A stretch of DNA of 64,000 nt from Mariniflexile jejuense (GCF_042675665.1 NZ_JBHTJI010000042.1:524713-588712), one strand, 5' to 3'. Positions 15,204 to 25,558 are shown, counted from the first letter of the stretch. The notes: generated by a model not told the origin, from the sequence alone. Numbers and translations: made by a program.

Positions 15204-17174
15204 TTAATCTACATTATCATGTAAAAATGAATTATTGCTTCTTATTTGGATATCATCATTATCATCTGTTCCAACGCTTGATCTTGAAAAATCGGTTTCA
15301 GATGAATGTTTTGCATCATCTAAATTAATGCCTTGGCGTTTGTATGCTGGAACACGCTCTATATCATCAATTTTTGCGTTATTGAATTTATAGTTGAATT
15401 CTTTCATTTTGCGTCTGCGTTCTTCTGCACGTTCTTTTAGCAATTCTGAAATAGGACTATTCATTGGATCTATTTCATCTTCTATATTTTCTTCTTGAAC
15501 TGGTGCTTTTACAACTTTCTTTTCAAAAACAATTTCTTGATCAAAAGCCTCTATAGTTTCATTTGGTTTTTGCTGTTTTTTGTTCATTGAAGATTCTATT
15601 TCAATATAATCTTCTAAAGCATAACGCACATCACCTTTTTCGTTGGTTTCATTTACAGGAATTAACTCAACATAATCTTTAACCGAAATATCTTTTACTT
15701 CGTCATTTAATTGAAACAAGGTTATATTATTTTCAGCTTCATTTTCTTCCTCTGCAAAAGGCATATCGAAAGTTAATGTGATTTGTTGTTCTTCCTCAAT
15801 ATAATCTGAAACTACTTCAATATCAGCAATATCTTTGTCTGCTTTAGACATTCTTGTTACTGGTTTTATGATGAAATCGTCTTCCTCTTGAATGGTAGCA
15901 CTTACTTCTTCATAAACAACTTTTATGTTTTTTATAAGTTCTGAAGTTGGAATTAAATCGATATTATGGTCTGGTTTTGAAGTTTCAACTTTAATTTCAG
16001 CTTTAGGCGTTTCTTCTTCTATATCAAAATCTAAAGTGTGCTTAACAATTGTTGGTTCTTCTTTTTCTGTTTTTAATTCTATTACAGGTGCAATAATTAC
16101 AGGTTCTTTTTCTTTTGAAACAACATCTATATGGTCGCTAAGTGAGTGTACTACTTTTTTAGCTTCGGTATTTGAAATTTCGTCTTGTTGTTCTATGTTG
16201 AAACCTGTTGCTATAATAGTTACTGATATTGACTCTTCTAAAGTTTCATCTTCACCAACACCCATAATAATATTTGCACCATGACCAGCTTCACTTTGAA
16301 TGTGGTCGTTTATTTCACCTATTTCATCAATGGTGATTTCGTGTGTTCCTGAAACTATTAGCAGCAATACATTTTTAGCTCCAGTAATTTTATTATCGTT
16401 TAATAATGGTGAATCTAAGGCTTTGCGAATAGCATCTTGCGCACGACTTTTACCTGATGCTAATGCAGAACCCATAATTGCAGTTCCGCTATTACTTAAT
16501 ACGGTTTTAGCGTCACGTAAATCGATGTTTTGTGTGTAATGGTGTGTAATTACTTCGGCTATACCACGAGCAGCTGTAGATAGCACTTCATCTGCCTTTG
16601 AAAATCCTGCTTTAAAACCAAGATTACCATACACTTCGCGAAGTTTGTTGTTGTTAATTACAATTAATGAATCGACTACATTTCTTAAGTTTTCAATACC
16701 AATTTGCGCTTGTTCAATTCGCATTTTACCTTCAAACTGAAATGGCATAGTAACAATACCTACGGTTAAAATATCTAAATCTTTAGCCATTTTAGCGATT
16801 ATTGGTGCTGCACCAGTACCTGTACCACCACCCATACCAGCAGTGATAAATACCATTTTGGTATTAGAATCTAGCATGTTTGAGATGTCTTCAAAACTTT
16901 CAACTGCCGATTCTTCACCAACTTGAGGGTTTGCACCTGCACCTAACCCTTCGGTTAAGTTAAGTCCTAATTGAATTTTGTTTGGTACGCCACTATTTTG
17001 AAGTGCTTGTGCATCTGTATTACAGATGTAAAAATCGACTCCTTTAATGCCTTGTTGGAACATGTGGTTAATAGCATTACTGCCGCCACCGCCAACACCA
17101 ATAACTTTAATAACATTTGATTGATTTTTAGGTAAATCAAATGCGATACTTGCGAATTCTTTTTTGCTGCTCAT
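15204..17174 (-). CDS. ftsZ: Cell division GTPase FtsZ with long C-terminal linker
   Basis: This 656-aa tubulin homologue forms the division ring. The GTPase core (about residues 20-335) has GVGGGGSNAINHM, the signature GGGTGTGAAP at 115-124, and the T7-loop region (LTVGIVTMPFQFEG precedes it). E. coli FtsZ has 383 residues; here a ~270-residue acidic, Glu/Ile/Val-rich linker follows. The conserved FtsA-binding peptide VPAYKRQGINLDD starts at 608, and about 36 further residues come after it. It is the last gene of the dcw cluster, 65 bases after ftsA, and ends at a terminator. Confidence 0.98.
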   Translation of the reverse strand: MSSKKEFASIAFDLPKNQSNVIKVIGVGGGGSNAINHMFQQGIKGVDFYICNTDAQALQNSGVPNKIQLGLNLTEGLGAGANPQVGEESAVESFEDISNMLDSNTKMVFITAGMGGGTGTGAAPIIAKMAKDLDILTVGIVTMPFQFEGKMRIEQAQIGIENLRNVVDSLIVINNNKLREVYGNLGFKAGFSKADEVLSTAARGIAEVITHHYTQNIDLRDAKTVLSNSGTAIMGSALASGKSRAQDAIRKALDSPLLNDNKITGAKNVLLLIVSGTHEITIDEIGEINDHIQSEAGHGANIIMGVGEDETLEESISVTIIATGFNIEQQDEISNTEAKKVVHSLSDHIDVVSKEKEPVIIAPVIELKTEKEEPTIVKHTLDFDIEEETPKAEIKVETSKPDHNIDLIPTSELIKNIKVVYEEVSATIQEEDDFIIKPVTRMSKADKDIADIEVVSDYIEEEQQITLTFDMPFAEEENEAENNITLFQLNDEVKDISVKDYVELIPVNETNEKGDVRYALEDYIEIESSMNKKQQKPNETIEAFDQEIVFEKKVVKAPVQEENIEDEIDPMNSPISELLKERAEERRRKMKEFNYKFNNAKIDDIERVPAYKRQGINLDDAKHSSETDFSRSSVGTDDNDDIQIRSNNSFLHDNVD

Positions 17175-17239
17175 AAATTCTGTTTTACTGGTATTATACT
17201 TTAATTATTACTTTTATTTTTTGCTCAATGGATGTATTA

Positions 17240-18559
17240 TTACTCGGCGTTATCTAAAAAATCTTTAACACGCTCAGTTAATTTATCTAAAAACGAACGA
17301 CGTTCTTTTTTAGGTTTTTCTTTGATGTCTTCTACAGGTTTTACTTCGTCTACTTCTTTTGAAGCTTTTTTTATTTCTTGTTGTTCAATTTTCTTTCTTT
17401 CATTACGCTTCAAACCGTCTAAAACCAAACCAACAGCTGTTGCGTAAAGTGGACTTGTAATATCTTCATCACTATCGCCAGCCAAATGCTCGTTAGGATA
17501 TCCAATTCTGGTATCCATACCTGTAATGTATTCTACTAATTGTTTTAAATGTTTTAGTTGGCTTCCACCACCTGTTAAAACAATACCTGCAATTAGTTTT
17601 TTCTTTTGTTCTTCGTGCCCGTAGTTTTTTATTTCAACATATACCTGTTCAATAATTTCAACAATGCGTGCATGAATTATTTTTGAGAGATTTTTAAGGG
17701 TTATCTCTTTTGGCTCTCTACCGCGTAATCCAGGAATAGACACAATTTCGTTATCTTTATTTTCTCCTGGCCATGCTGAACCAAATTTTATTTTTAATAA
17801 TTCGGCTTGTTTTTCAATAATTGAACAACCTTCTTTTATATCTTCAGTAATCACATTACCTCCAAATGGAATAACTGCTGTATGACGAATAATACCGTCT
17901 CTAAAAATGGCTAAATCAGTCGTTCCACCACCTATATCAATAAGTGCTACACCTGCTTCTTTTTCTTCTTGACTTAATACAGCATTTGCTGATGCTAATG
18001 GTTCCAAAGTGATACCTTCTAAGTTTAAACCTGAACTTTGAACGCATCTGCCTACATTTCGTATAGATGACACTTGACCTACTACTACGTGAAAATTGGC
18101 TTCCAACCTACCACCATACATACCAATAGGTTCCTTTATTTCGGCTTGCCCATCAACTTTATATTCTTGTGGTAGTACATGTATAATTTCTTCACCGGGA
18201 AGCATAACCAATTTGTGTACTTGGTTTATAAGTCTATCAATATCATCTTCATCAATAACCGTTTCTGAATTAGCTCTTGTAATGTAATCACTGTGTTGCA
18301 AGCTTCGTATGTGCTGCCCTGCAATACCAACGGTAACGCCTTCAATTTTAATATCAGAAGCTGCTTCTGCTTCTTGAACTGCTTGCTGTATGGATTGAAT
18401 GGTTTGCGTAATATTATTTACAACACCACGATGTACACCTAAACTTTTAGATTTACCTATACCTAAAATTTCGACTTTACCATAGTCGTTTTTACGACCA
18501 ATCATAGCCACAATTTTAGTGGTTCCTATGTCTAATCCTACTGCTAAATTATGCTCCAT
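17240..18559 (-). CDS. ftsA: Cell division protein FtsA
   Basis: This 439-aa actin-fold ATPase anchors FtsZ to the membrane. Motifs: VGLDIGTTKIVAMIGR (phosphate 1), the 1C domain GVTVGIAGQHIRSL, VALIDIGGGTTDLAIF (phosphate 2) and GIVLTGGGSQLKHL (adenosine). The C-terminus RRSFLDKLTERVKDFLDNAE is a plausible amphipathic membrane-targeting helix, preceded by a Lys/Glu-rich linker. It lies 3 bases after ftsQ and just before ftsZ. Confidence 0.97.
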   Translation of the reverse strand: MEHNLAVGLDIGTTKIVAMIGRKNDYGKVEILGIGKSKSLGVHRGVVNNITQTIQSIQQAVQEAEAASDIKIEGVTVGIAGQHIRSLQHSDYITRANSETVIDEDDIDRLINQVHKLVMLPGEEIIHVLPQEYKVDGQAEIKEPIGMYGGRLEANFHVVVGQVSSIRNVGRCVQSSGLNLEGITLEPLASANAVLSQEEKEAGVALIDIGGGTTDLAIFRDGIIRHTAVIPFGGNVITEDIKEGCSIIEKQAELLKIKFGSAWPGENKDNEIVSIPGLRGREPKEITLKNLSKIIHARIVEIIEQVYVEIKNYGHEEQKKKLIAGIVLTGGGSQLKHLKQLVEYITGMDTRIGYPNEHLAGDSDEDITSPLYATAVGLVLDGLKRNERKKIEQQEIKKASKEVDEVKPVEDIKEKPKKERRSFLDKLTERVKDFLDNAE

Positions 18560-18562
18560 AGC

Positions 18563-19282
18563 TTATATTTTGGTACATACTACTTGGTTATCAAATTGCA
18601 AATTAACTTTGCTATAATTTCCAAGCGTTTTTTGTTCAAGATTTTTTTGATAAAACGCTTTTAGGTTATTAATTTTTTTATCCAAATTTTTAACGCTTCC
18701 TAATTGCACTAAAAATTGGCATTGACGTAATTTTAAATATAGCATGTGGTCATTACCTCTATAAATTTCTATTACATGCTTTTTTAGAAACTCATCATCT
18801 TTAATTTTGTTAGCAACTATATAGATGCTTTTTAAATTATTTTTTTCAACATAACCAGTAACTAATGGCACTCTTGCGGCATAATTACTTGACAAAGGCA
18901 TGTAAAAACCATCAGCATCAATATAATATGATGCGTTAGTGCTTACTCTTGCAATAGGTGTTTTTTGTTCAATTTCAGCTTTAAGTGTGCCGTTTACAGC
19001 AACATACACTTCAGCTGTTTTGATCATGGGGTTAGATTTTAGGGCATTTTCTAACTCATTCAAAGCTAAAGTTTCTTTAGGAACATTTTTAACACCTTTG
19101 AAATTTTGTATTAACAATTTACTAACATTCTGGTTAGTTATGAACGGGCTACTTTCTCCAATAAATTCGATATTAGGACTTGTTACAATTCTAACTGCAT
19201 TTCTTTTGGAAGCAAAGACAAATAGAAATACTACTAAGCCCATTAAAACAATCATTTTTATGTAGTTCCAGTTAATTTTCAA
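18563..19282 (-). CDS. ftsQ: Cell division protein FtsQ
   Basis: A bitopic division protein: short cytoplasmic N-terminus, membrane helix (MIVLMGLVVFLFVFA), then a periplasmic POTRA-like domain (IEFIGESSPFITNQNVSKLL) and beta domain (TPIARVSTNASYYIDADGFY, PLVTGYV). No ATG suits the start. I chose TTG at 19282, which overlaps the murC stop (TTGAAAATTAA) and gives MKINWNYIK, a usual flavobacterial beginning; GTG at 19318 would lengthen the overlap with murC to 47 bases. It lies between murC and ftsA, as in many dcw clusters. Confidence 0.9.
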   Translation of the reverse strand: MKINWNYIKMIVLMGLVVFLFVFASKRNAVRIVTSPNIEFIGESSPFITNQNVSKLLIQNFKGVKNVPKETLALNELENALKSNPMIKTAEVYVAVNGTLKAEIEQKTPIARVSTNASYYIDADGFYMPLSSNYAARVPLVTGYVEKNNLKSIYIVANKIKDDEFLKKHVIEIYRGNDHMLYLKLRQCQFLVQLGSVKNLDKKINNLKAFYQKNLEQKTLGNYSKVNLQFDNQVVCTKI

Positions 19283-20624
19283 GGCTAAATTCTTTTTTAA
19301 TATGTTTAACTTCTTCACCTATATCACCAGCACCAATAGTTAATACAATTTGCGCTTCACTTTCATGTATTTTTTGCAACAACTGTTTTTTACTAACTAG
19401 TTGCTTATTTTCATTAGTTATTTTACTTAATAACCAAGCCGATGTTACACCTTCCATAGGTAATTCGCGTGCTGGATAAATATCTAACAACAAAACCTCA
19501 TTAAACTGCGATAAACTTTTTGCAAAATCATCAATAAAATCGCGGGTTCTACTAAATAAATGTGGTTGAAAAACAGCCAATACTTTTTTGTTTGGGTACA
19601 TTTCTCGCACAGCTTGATGCACTGCATTTATTTCCTCAGGATGGTGTGCATAATCATCGATATACACAAAATTATCCGTTTTAATTTGATAGGTGAATCT
19701 ACGTTTCACACCCTTAAAAGACGCTAATGCTTTGGCGAGCTGTTGGTGAGAGCAACCATATTCTACAGCCATCGCCAAGGCCATTAGTGCATTAGACAAA
19801 TTATGTCTACCAGGTAGGTTAAATTTTAAATTTTCAAGCACAGTAGTTGGTGTTTTTACATCAAAAACATATGTGCCATTTTCTATTTTTATATTTTGAA
19901 CCGAATAATCGGAATCATCTTCAATACCATAAGTTATACCCTGAATTGGCAAACCGTTCTTAACAAATAACTTTCCATTAGGTTTTACTCTTTTTGAAAA
20001 ATCTTCAAAAGATTTCACTAATTCTGAAGCATCACCATAAATATCTAAATGGTCGGCATCCATAGATGTTATGCCTGCAAAATTTGGTGATAATGTTAAA
20101 AATGAACGATCAAACTCATCTGCTTCAACTACCGAAACTTCGGTGCCGTTGATGATTAAATTAGAATTATAATTTTCACAAATACCACCTAAAAAAGCGG
20201 TTAGTGGCACATTACATTCATTCAATAAATGTCCTAATATACTAGTTGTAGTTGTTTTTCCATGTGTACCTGCAACTGCTAAACAAAACGTGTTTTCAGT
20301 AATTAAACCTAATATTTTGGAACGTTTTAAAATTTGAAAGTTATTATTCTTAAAGTATTCAAACTCTAAATGTCCTTGCGGAATTGCCGGTGTATAAACA
20401 ACCAGTGTGTTTTCAATATTCAAAAATGCCGTTGGAATATTTTTTACGGCATCTTCAAAATGCACTTCAACACCTAAAGTTTTTAAACCATCGGTAATAT
20501 CACTAGGTGTTTTATCGTAGCCAGCAACAACTTTACCGTTGGCTATAAAATAGCGAGCCAAAGCACTCATACCGATACCACCAATACCTACAAAATAAAC
20601 GTTATGTATGTTGTTTAAATTCAT
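19272..20624 (-). CDS. murC: UDP-N-acetylmuramate--L-alanine ligase
   Basis: This 450-aa Mur ligase adds L-Ala to UDP-MurNAc. The N-terminal Rossmann motif is VYFVGIGGIGMSALARYF, the ATP loop is AVAGTHGKTTTTS, and the middle and C-terminal domains carry VVEADEFDRSFL, LPGRHNLSNALMAL, DDYAHHPEEI and FQPHLFSRT. GTHGKT and YAHHP are MurC hallmarks. Its ATG overlaps the murG stop by 4 bases (ATGA), implying translational coupling. Confidence 0.98.
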   Translation of the reverse strand: MNLNNIHNVYFVGIGGIGMSALARYFIANGKVVAGYDKTPSDITDGLKTLGVEVHFEDAVKNIPTAFLNIENTLVVYTPAIPQGHLEFEYFKNNNFQILKRSKILGLITENTFCLAVAGTHGKTTTTSILGHLLNECNVPLTAFLGGICENYNSNLIINGTEVSVVEADEFDRSFLTLSPNFAGITSMDADHLDIYGDASELVKSFEDFSKRVKPNGKLFVKNGLPIQGITYGIEDDSDYSVQNIKIENGTYVFDVKTPTTVLENLKFNLPGRHNLSNALMALAMAVEYGCSHQQLAKALASFKGVKRRFTYQIKTDNFVYIDDYAHHPEEINAVHQAVREMYPNKKVLAVFQPHLFSRTRDFIDDFAKSLSQFNEVLLLDIYPARELPMEGVTSAWLLSKITNENKQLVSKKQLLQKIHESEAQIVLTIGAGDIGEEVKHIKKEFSLEN

Positions 20625-21730
20625 TTGCTTTTTAACAGTTTTTCAACCTCGTCGGCTATTTGGTTTGTTGCATTAACTAAGGCTAATTTTTTTATATTTT
20701 CTCCTAATTCTTTTTGTTTTTCTAATGATGTTGATAGTTTTAAAAACGTACTTTCAAAATCAACATCCAAGTCTTCTTCTTTAATTATTAACGCTGCATT
20801 TTTATTTACAATTGCCATAGCGTTTTTGGTTTGATGATCTTCAGCTACATTTGGCGATGGTATAAAAATTACTGGTTTTCCAACAATACAAAGCTCGGAT
20901 ACTGAACTTGCACCTGCACGAGAAATAACAAAATCTGCCGCAGCATAAGCAAAATCCATATTATTTAAAAACTCACAAACTTGTATATCTTTTGTATTGT
21001 TATAAATTTTGTACTGATGATAATACAACTTACCGCATTGCCATATTACCTGAATATTTTGCATTTGAAAAAACTCCAGTTCTTTTTCAATTAATTCATT
21101 AACACGTCTAGAACCTAAACTTCCACCTAAAACCAGAAGTGTTTTTTTTCCGTTTTTTAAATTGAAGAAATCTTTAGCTTCAGCGGTTTTAGATTCAATA
21201 TCTAATAAACTACTTCTTACTGGATTTCCTGTTTTAATAATTTTATCTTTTGGAAAAAAACGCTCCAACCCATCATAAGCCACACATATTTTTTTTGCTT
21301 TTTTTGCTAGAACTTTATTTGTAACTCCTGGATAAGAGTTTTGTTCTTGAATTAAACAAGGCACTTTTTTTGAAGCCGCCACTTGCAATAATGGTCCGCT
21401 TGCAAAACCTCCTGTACCAATGGCTACATCTGGTTTGAATGTGTTTACTATATTCCTAGCATTCCAAAGACTACTTATTAACTTAAACGGAAACATTAAA
21501 TTTTTTAATGTTAATTGGCGCTGTATTCCAGAAATCCAAAGTCCTTTAATAGGATATCCTGCTTGCGGCACTTTTTCCATCTCCATTCTATCTTTAGCAC
21601 CAACAAATAAAAACTCTGCATTTGGAAATCGAGATTTTAACTCATTTGCAATAGCAATTGCAGGGTAAATGTGTCCGCCTGTACCTCCGCCAGATAAGAT
21701 TATTTTATATGTTTTATTGTTGTTACTCAC
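20621..21730 (-). CDS. murG: UDP-GlcNAc:undecaprenyl-pyrophosphoryl-MurNAc-pentapeptide transferase
   Basis: This 369-aa GT-B glycosyltransferase converts lipid I to lipid II at the inner face of the membrane. Motifs: ILSGGGTGGHIYPAIAIA, GIGTGGFASGPLL-like loop (AIGTGGFASGPL), LVLGGSLGSRRVNEL, and the donor site SRAGASSVSELCIVGKPVIF. The start codon is GTG (MSNNNKTYK), 12 residues before the glycine-rich loop. It sits between ftsW and murC. Confidence 0.97.
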   Translation of the reverse strand: MSNNNKTYKIILSGGGTGGHIYPAIAIANELKSRFPNAEFLFVGAKDRMEMEKVPQAGYPIKGLWISGIQRQLTLKNLMFPFKLISSLWNARNIVNTFKPDVAIGTGGFASGPLLQVAASKKVPCLIQEQNSYPGVTNKVLAKKAKKICVAYDGLERFFPKDKIIKTGNPVRSSLLDIESKTAEAKDFFNLKNGKKTLLVLGGSLGSRRVNELIEKELEFFQMQNIQVIWQCGKLYYHQYKIYNNTKDIQVCEFLNNMDFAYAAADFVISRAGASSVSELCIVGKPVIFIPSPNVAEDHQTKNAMAIVNKNAALIIKEEDLDVDFESTFLKLSTSLEKQKELGENIKKLALVNATNQIADEVEKLLKSK

Positions 21731-21755
21731 TTTCTATTTTTCTTATGTACTTTAT

Positions 21756-22949
21756 TTAAATTGCTTCCGATAATATTTCTAACGGGTTTTCTTCTATACT
21801 TTCCTGTTCTTTAATCTCGTCACGTTTTGCACTCACACTTAGTATTATTCCAATGGCTAAACACGTCATCCATATAGACGTTCCTCCACTACTAATTAGT
21901 GGTAATGTTTGCCCTGTTACGGGAAACAATTCTACTGCCACAGCCATATTTATTAATGCTTGAAAAACAATAGGCAAGCCAACACCAAGTACTACTAATT
22001 TCCCGAAAACGGTATCCGATTTTTGGGCTACTATTACTATTCTGAATAAAAACCACAAATAAAGAATCATGATAAAAAACCCACCAAGCAAACCATATTC
22101 TTCAATAATAATTGCAAAAATAAAATCGGATGACGATTGTGGTAAAAAATTCTTTTGGATACTTTTACCAGGACCAACACCTTGAATACCTCCTGTTGCA
22201 ATGGCTATTTTAGCTTTTTCAATTTGATAATCGGCTTCTGTATCTTCATTGTTTGAATAGTTTATAATTCTATTTTCCCAAGTTTCAACTTTTACACTTA
22301 ATGGTCCTGTGGTTAATTTTGCAACAACTATAAAAAACATCAACCCAATTAAACCCAATCCTAAAATAACTCCAATATATTTTAATGGATAACCACCTAT
22401 AAAAACCAATATTAAAACCATTAAAAACATAATAGCTGTTGTTGAAAAGTTTGATGGCAATATTAATGCTAACACTAAAAAAACTGGTGTCCAAAGTGGT
22501 AAAATGGAACTTTTAAATGTAATGGCTTTATCTTGTATTTTAGACATATATCTTGCTACATATATCATAAGCACCACAGATGCCAATGTTGATGTTTGAA
22601 ATGATACGCCTACAACTGGTATTTGAATCCATCTACTTGCACTTGCTCCTTCAATGGTTGTGCCTTGCAACATTGTTATACCTAACAATACCAACACAAT
22701 AGGAATCATGACTAACGACAAGCCTTTGAAATAACGATAAGGTATTTTATGAACTCCATACATTATGGCAAAACCCAAAGCTAAATGCACTAAATGCTTA
22801 ATCAAAAAAGTGAATGTATTTCCACCTACTGTTCTGTATGCCAAATTACTTGCAGCACTATAAACTGGCATAAAGGACACAATAGCCAACAATGCTACTA
22901 TTGCCCAAATTAATTTATCGCCTTTTATGTTATTTAATAGTGTTTGCAT
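21756..22949 (-). CDS. ftsW: Septal peptidoglycan glycosyltransferase FtsW
   Basis: This 397-aa SEDS polymerase has about ten membrane segments. Recognisable stretches are the start LIWAIVALLAIVSFMPVYSA, GASASRWIQIPVVGVSFQTS, the large extracellular loop region with GGIQGVGPGKSIQK, SSSDFIFAIIIEEYGLLGG and the C-terminal PLISSGGTSIWMTCLAIGII. It pairs with the transpeptidase FtsI encoded upstream in the same cluster. FtsW rather than RodA is chosen from the dcw context. Confidence 0.95.
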   Translation of the reverse strand: MQTLLNNIKGDKLIWAIVALLAIVSFMPVYSAASNLAYRTVGGNTFTFLIKHLVHLALGFAIMYGVHKIPYRYFKGLSLVMIPIVLVLLGITMLQGTTIEGASASRWIQIPVVGVSFQTSTLASVVLMIYVARYMSKIQDKAITFKSSILPLWTPVFLVLALILPSNFSTTAIMFLMVLILVFIGGYPLKYIGVILGLGLIGLMFFIVVAKLTTGPLSVKVETWENRIINYSNNEDTEADYQIEKAKIAIATGGIQGVGPGKSIQKNFLPQSSSDFIFAIIIEEYGLLGGFFIMILYLWFLFRIVIVAQKSDTVFGKLVVLGVGLPIVFQALINMAVAVELFPVTGQTLPLISSGGTSIWMTCLAIGIILSVSAKRDEIKEQESIEENPLEILSEAI

Positions 22950-22977
22950 TTTTTATTCCTGCGTATGCAGTAATGAA

Positions 22978-24309
22978 TTATAAATTTCTTACTGCGTCTT
23001 TAAATTGACGACCTCTATCTTCATAGTTTTCAAACAAATCGAAACTTGCACAAGCTGGCGATAGCAACACATTATCACCTGCTTCAGCTAATTTGTAAGC
23101 TATTTTAACCGCTTCACTCATAAACTGTGTTTCAACAATAACATCAACCATGCTTCCAAAAGCATTTAACAACTTAGCATTATCAACACCTAAGCATATA
23201 ATTGCTTTTACTTTTTCATTCACAAAAGGAAACAATTCTTCGTAATTATTACCTTTATCTACACCACCAACAATCCAAACTGTTGGCGCGTCCATACTTT
23301 CCAACGCATAATATGTAGCATTTACATTTGTTGCTTTCGAATCGTTTATATACTGTACTTTATTAATTTTTAGCACTTGCTCTAAACGATGCTCTACACC
23401 TTGAAAATTCTCAAGACTTTCACGAATGGTTTGCTTTCTAATTTTTAACAAATGCGCTACAGTAGAAGCTGCCATGGCATTTTTAATGTTGTGTTTACCT
23501 TCTAGTGTTAAGCTTGATGTTGGCATAATTATTCTGTTATTATCTATTGTTATTATTATATTTTTATTTTCTAAATACGCACCATTTTCTATTGTTTTTA
23601 CCAGAGAAAACGGTAGTAATGTAGATTGAACTGGGTGGTTTTCCAACCAACTTACGAGTACCTCATCATCAGCATCATAAATCAAATAATCATCTTTGGT
23701 TTGATTTTCAGCTATTCTGAATTTTGAAGCGATATAATTTTCAAATTTGTAATCATACCTATCTAAATGATCGGGTGAAATGTTGGTGATTACAGCAATT
23801 TTTGGTTTAAAATCAACAATATCATCTAATTGAAAACTGCTAATTTCTAATACATAATTTGGGTAATCTTTTTCCAAAATTTGTTTTGCAAAACTATCGC
23901 CTATATTACCTGCCAAACCAACTTCTAATTCTTGTTTTAAAAGATGGTGTGTTAATGTTGCCGTGGTTGTTTTACCATTGCTTCCTGTAATACCTACAAT
24001 GGTTGCGTTGGTATATTTTGAAGCAAATTCAATTTCTGAAACTACTAAAATACCTTGTTCACGAATTTGCTTTACCAAAGGTGCTTTATCAGGAATTCCA
24101 GGGCTTTTCATTACAATATTAGCATTTAGAATTTTAGCTTCTGTATGCGTTTCATCTTCCCATTCAATCTCATTATGTATAAGAACTTGTTTGTACTTTT
24201 CTTTTATTTTTCCTTTATCGGAAACAAAAACGTCGAATCCTTTTTCTTTTCCTAAAAGTGCTGTTCCAACACCGCTTTCGCCTCCTCCAAGAATTACTAA
24301 TCTTTTCAT
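22978..24309 (-). CDS. murD: UDP-N-acetylmuramoylalanine--D-glutamate ligase
   Basis: This 443-aa Mur ligase adds D-Glu to UDP-MurNAc-L-Ala. It starts MKRLVILGGGESGVGTALL, followed by the ATP loop VGITGSNGKTTTATL, LEISSFQLDDI, ITNISPDHLDRY, LEGKHNIKNAMAA, NDSKATNVNATYYAL and the C-terminal LSPACASFDLFENYEDRGRQ (with F). The last two segments are typical of MurD. It starts directly at the mraY stop. Confidence 0.98.
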   Translation of the reverse strand: MKRLVILGGGESGVGTALLGKEKGFDVFVSDKGKIKEKYKQVLIHNEIEWEDETHTEAKILNANIVMKSPGIPDKAPLVKQIREQGILVVSEIEFASKYTNATIVGITGSNGKTTTATLTHHLLKQELEVGLAGNIGDSFAKQILEKDYPNYVLEISSFQLDDIVDFKPKIAVITNISPDHLDRYDYKFENYIASKFRIAENQTKDDYLIYDADDEVLVSWLENHPVQSTLLPFSLVKTIENGAYLENKNIIITIDNNRIIMPTSSLTLEGKHNIKNAMAASTVAHLLKIRKQTIRESLENFQGVEHRLEQVLKINKVQYINDSKATNVNATYYALESMDAPTVWIVGGVDKGNNYEELFPFVNEKVKAIICLGVDNAKLLNAFGSMVDVIVETQFMSEAVKIAYKLAEAGDNVLLSPACASFDLFENYEDRGRQFKDAVRNL

Positions 24310-25551
24310 CTATCTAATTTTCAAAGTCACTATGGAAACGATGGCTAACAAAATGCCTACAATCCAAAAACGCGTCACTATTTTACTTTCGTGATATCCC
24401 TTTTTTTGATAATGATGATGTAGTGGCGACATTAAAAAAATGCGTTTACCTTCACCAAACTTCTTCTTAGTATATTTAAACCAACTTACTTGTAATACCA
24501 CCGATAAATTTTCAGCTAAAAAGATGCCACACAACACAGGTATTAACCATTCTTTTCGAACAGCAATGGCAATAACCGCTATAATACCACCTATGGTAAG
24601 ACTACCTGTATCACCCATAAACACAGATGCTGGATAGGTATTGTACCATAAAAACCCTATAAGCGCTCCAACAAAAGCTGTGATATAAATTGTAATTTCT
24701 TCTACCCTTGGGATGTACATAATATTTAAGTAATCAGAAAAAATAATATTACCAGAAACCCAAGCAAAAATTCCTAAAGTGAGCACAATTATGGCGGATG
24801 TTCCTGCTGCTAACCCATCAATGCCATCGGTAAGATTTGCTCCATTTGAAACTGCTGTGATAATAAATATTGAAATGATTACAAAAATAACCCAACCATA
24901 ATCTTTTAAACTTGGACTTATCCATGTGATAACATCGGCGTAATCAAATTCGTTTCCTTTTACAAACGGAATGGTTGTTTTAGTTGATTTAGCTTCTTCT
25001 TTAAAAAATTTAGCAGGTGAAACATTTGGGTTTTCTGCCATCATTTGTTGACGAACTTCAATAGGCAATTTTTCTTTAATAGTTGCATACGGACTGAAGT
25101 ATAACGTTGTTCCAACAATAATACCCAAACCTACTTGACCTAATACTTTAAAACGACCTTTTAAACCTTCTTTATCTTTTTTAAATTTTTTAATATAATC
25201 GTCTATAAACCCAATTGTTCCCATCCAAAGGGTTGTAACAATCAATAAAACGATATATACATTACTTAATTTTGCCAATAAAAAAACAGGAATTAGTGTA
25301 GCAAGAATAATGATAATTCCACCCATAGTTGGTGTTCCTGCTTTTTCACTTTGTCCTTCTAATCCTAAATCTCTAATGGTTTCTCCTACCTGTTGTTTTT
25401 GTAAAAAACGAATGATGCGTTTTCCGTAAATTGTAGAAATTAACAACGACAAAATCATAGCTAAAGCTGCTCTAAAAGTTATAAAACCAAATAGAGATGC
25501 TCCAGGAATTTGGAATTGTTTTTCTAAATAATCAAATAGATAGTATAACAT
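24310..25551 (-). CDS. mraY: Phospho-N-acetylmuramoyl-pentapeptide transferase
   Basis: This 413-aa polytopic enzyme makes lipid I from UDP-MurNAc-pentapeptide and undecaprenyl phosphate. Signatures: GTPTMGGIII, GFIDDYIKKFKKDKEGLKGR (catalytic Asp pair), ANLTDGIDGLAAGT, FMGDTGSLTIGG and the histidine motif MSPLHHHYQKKG. At 413 residues it is longer than E. coli MraY (360) because of a ~50-residue loop around MAENPNVSPAKFFKEEAKST, as in other Bacteroidota. Confidence 0.98.
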   Translation of the reverse strand: MLYYLFDYLEKQFQIPGASLFGFITFRAALAMILSLLISTIYGKRIIRFLQKQQVGETIRDLGLEGQSEKAGTPTMGGIIIILATLIPVFLLAKLSNVYIVLLIVTTLWMGTIGFIDDYIKKFKKDKEGLKGRFKVLGQVGLGIIVGTTLYFSPYATIKEKLPIEVRQQMMAENPNVSPAKFFKEEAKSTKTTIPFVKGNEFDYADVITWISPSLKDYGWVIFVIISIFIITAVSNGANLTDGIDGLAAGTSAIIVLTLGIFAWVSGNIIFSDYLNIMYIPRVEEITIYITAFVGALIGFLWYNTYPASVFMGDTGSLTIGGIIAVIAIAVRKEWLIPVLCGIFLAENLSVVLQVSWFKYTKKKFGEGKRIFLMSPLHHHYQKKGYHESKIVTRFWIVGILLAIVSIVTLKIR

Positions 25552-25558
25552 TTTTTTT

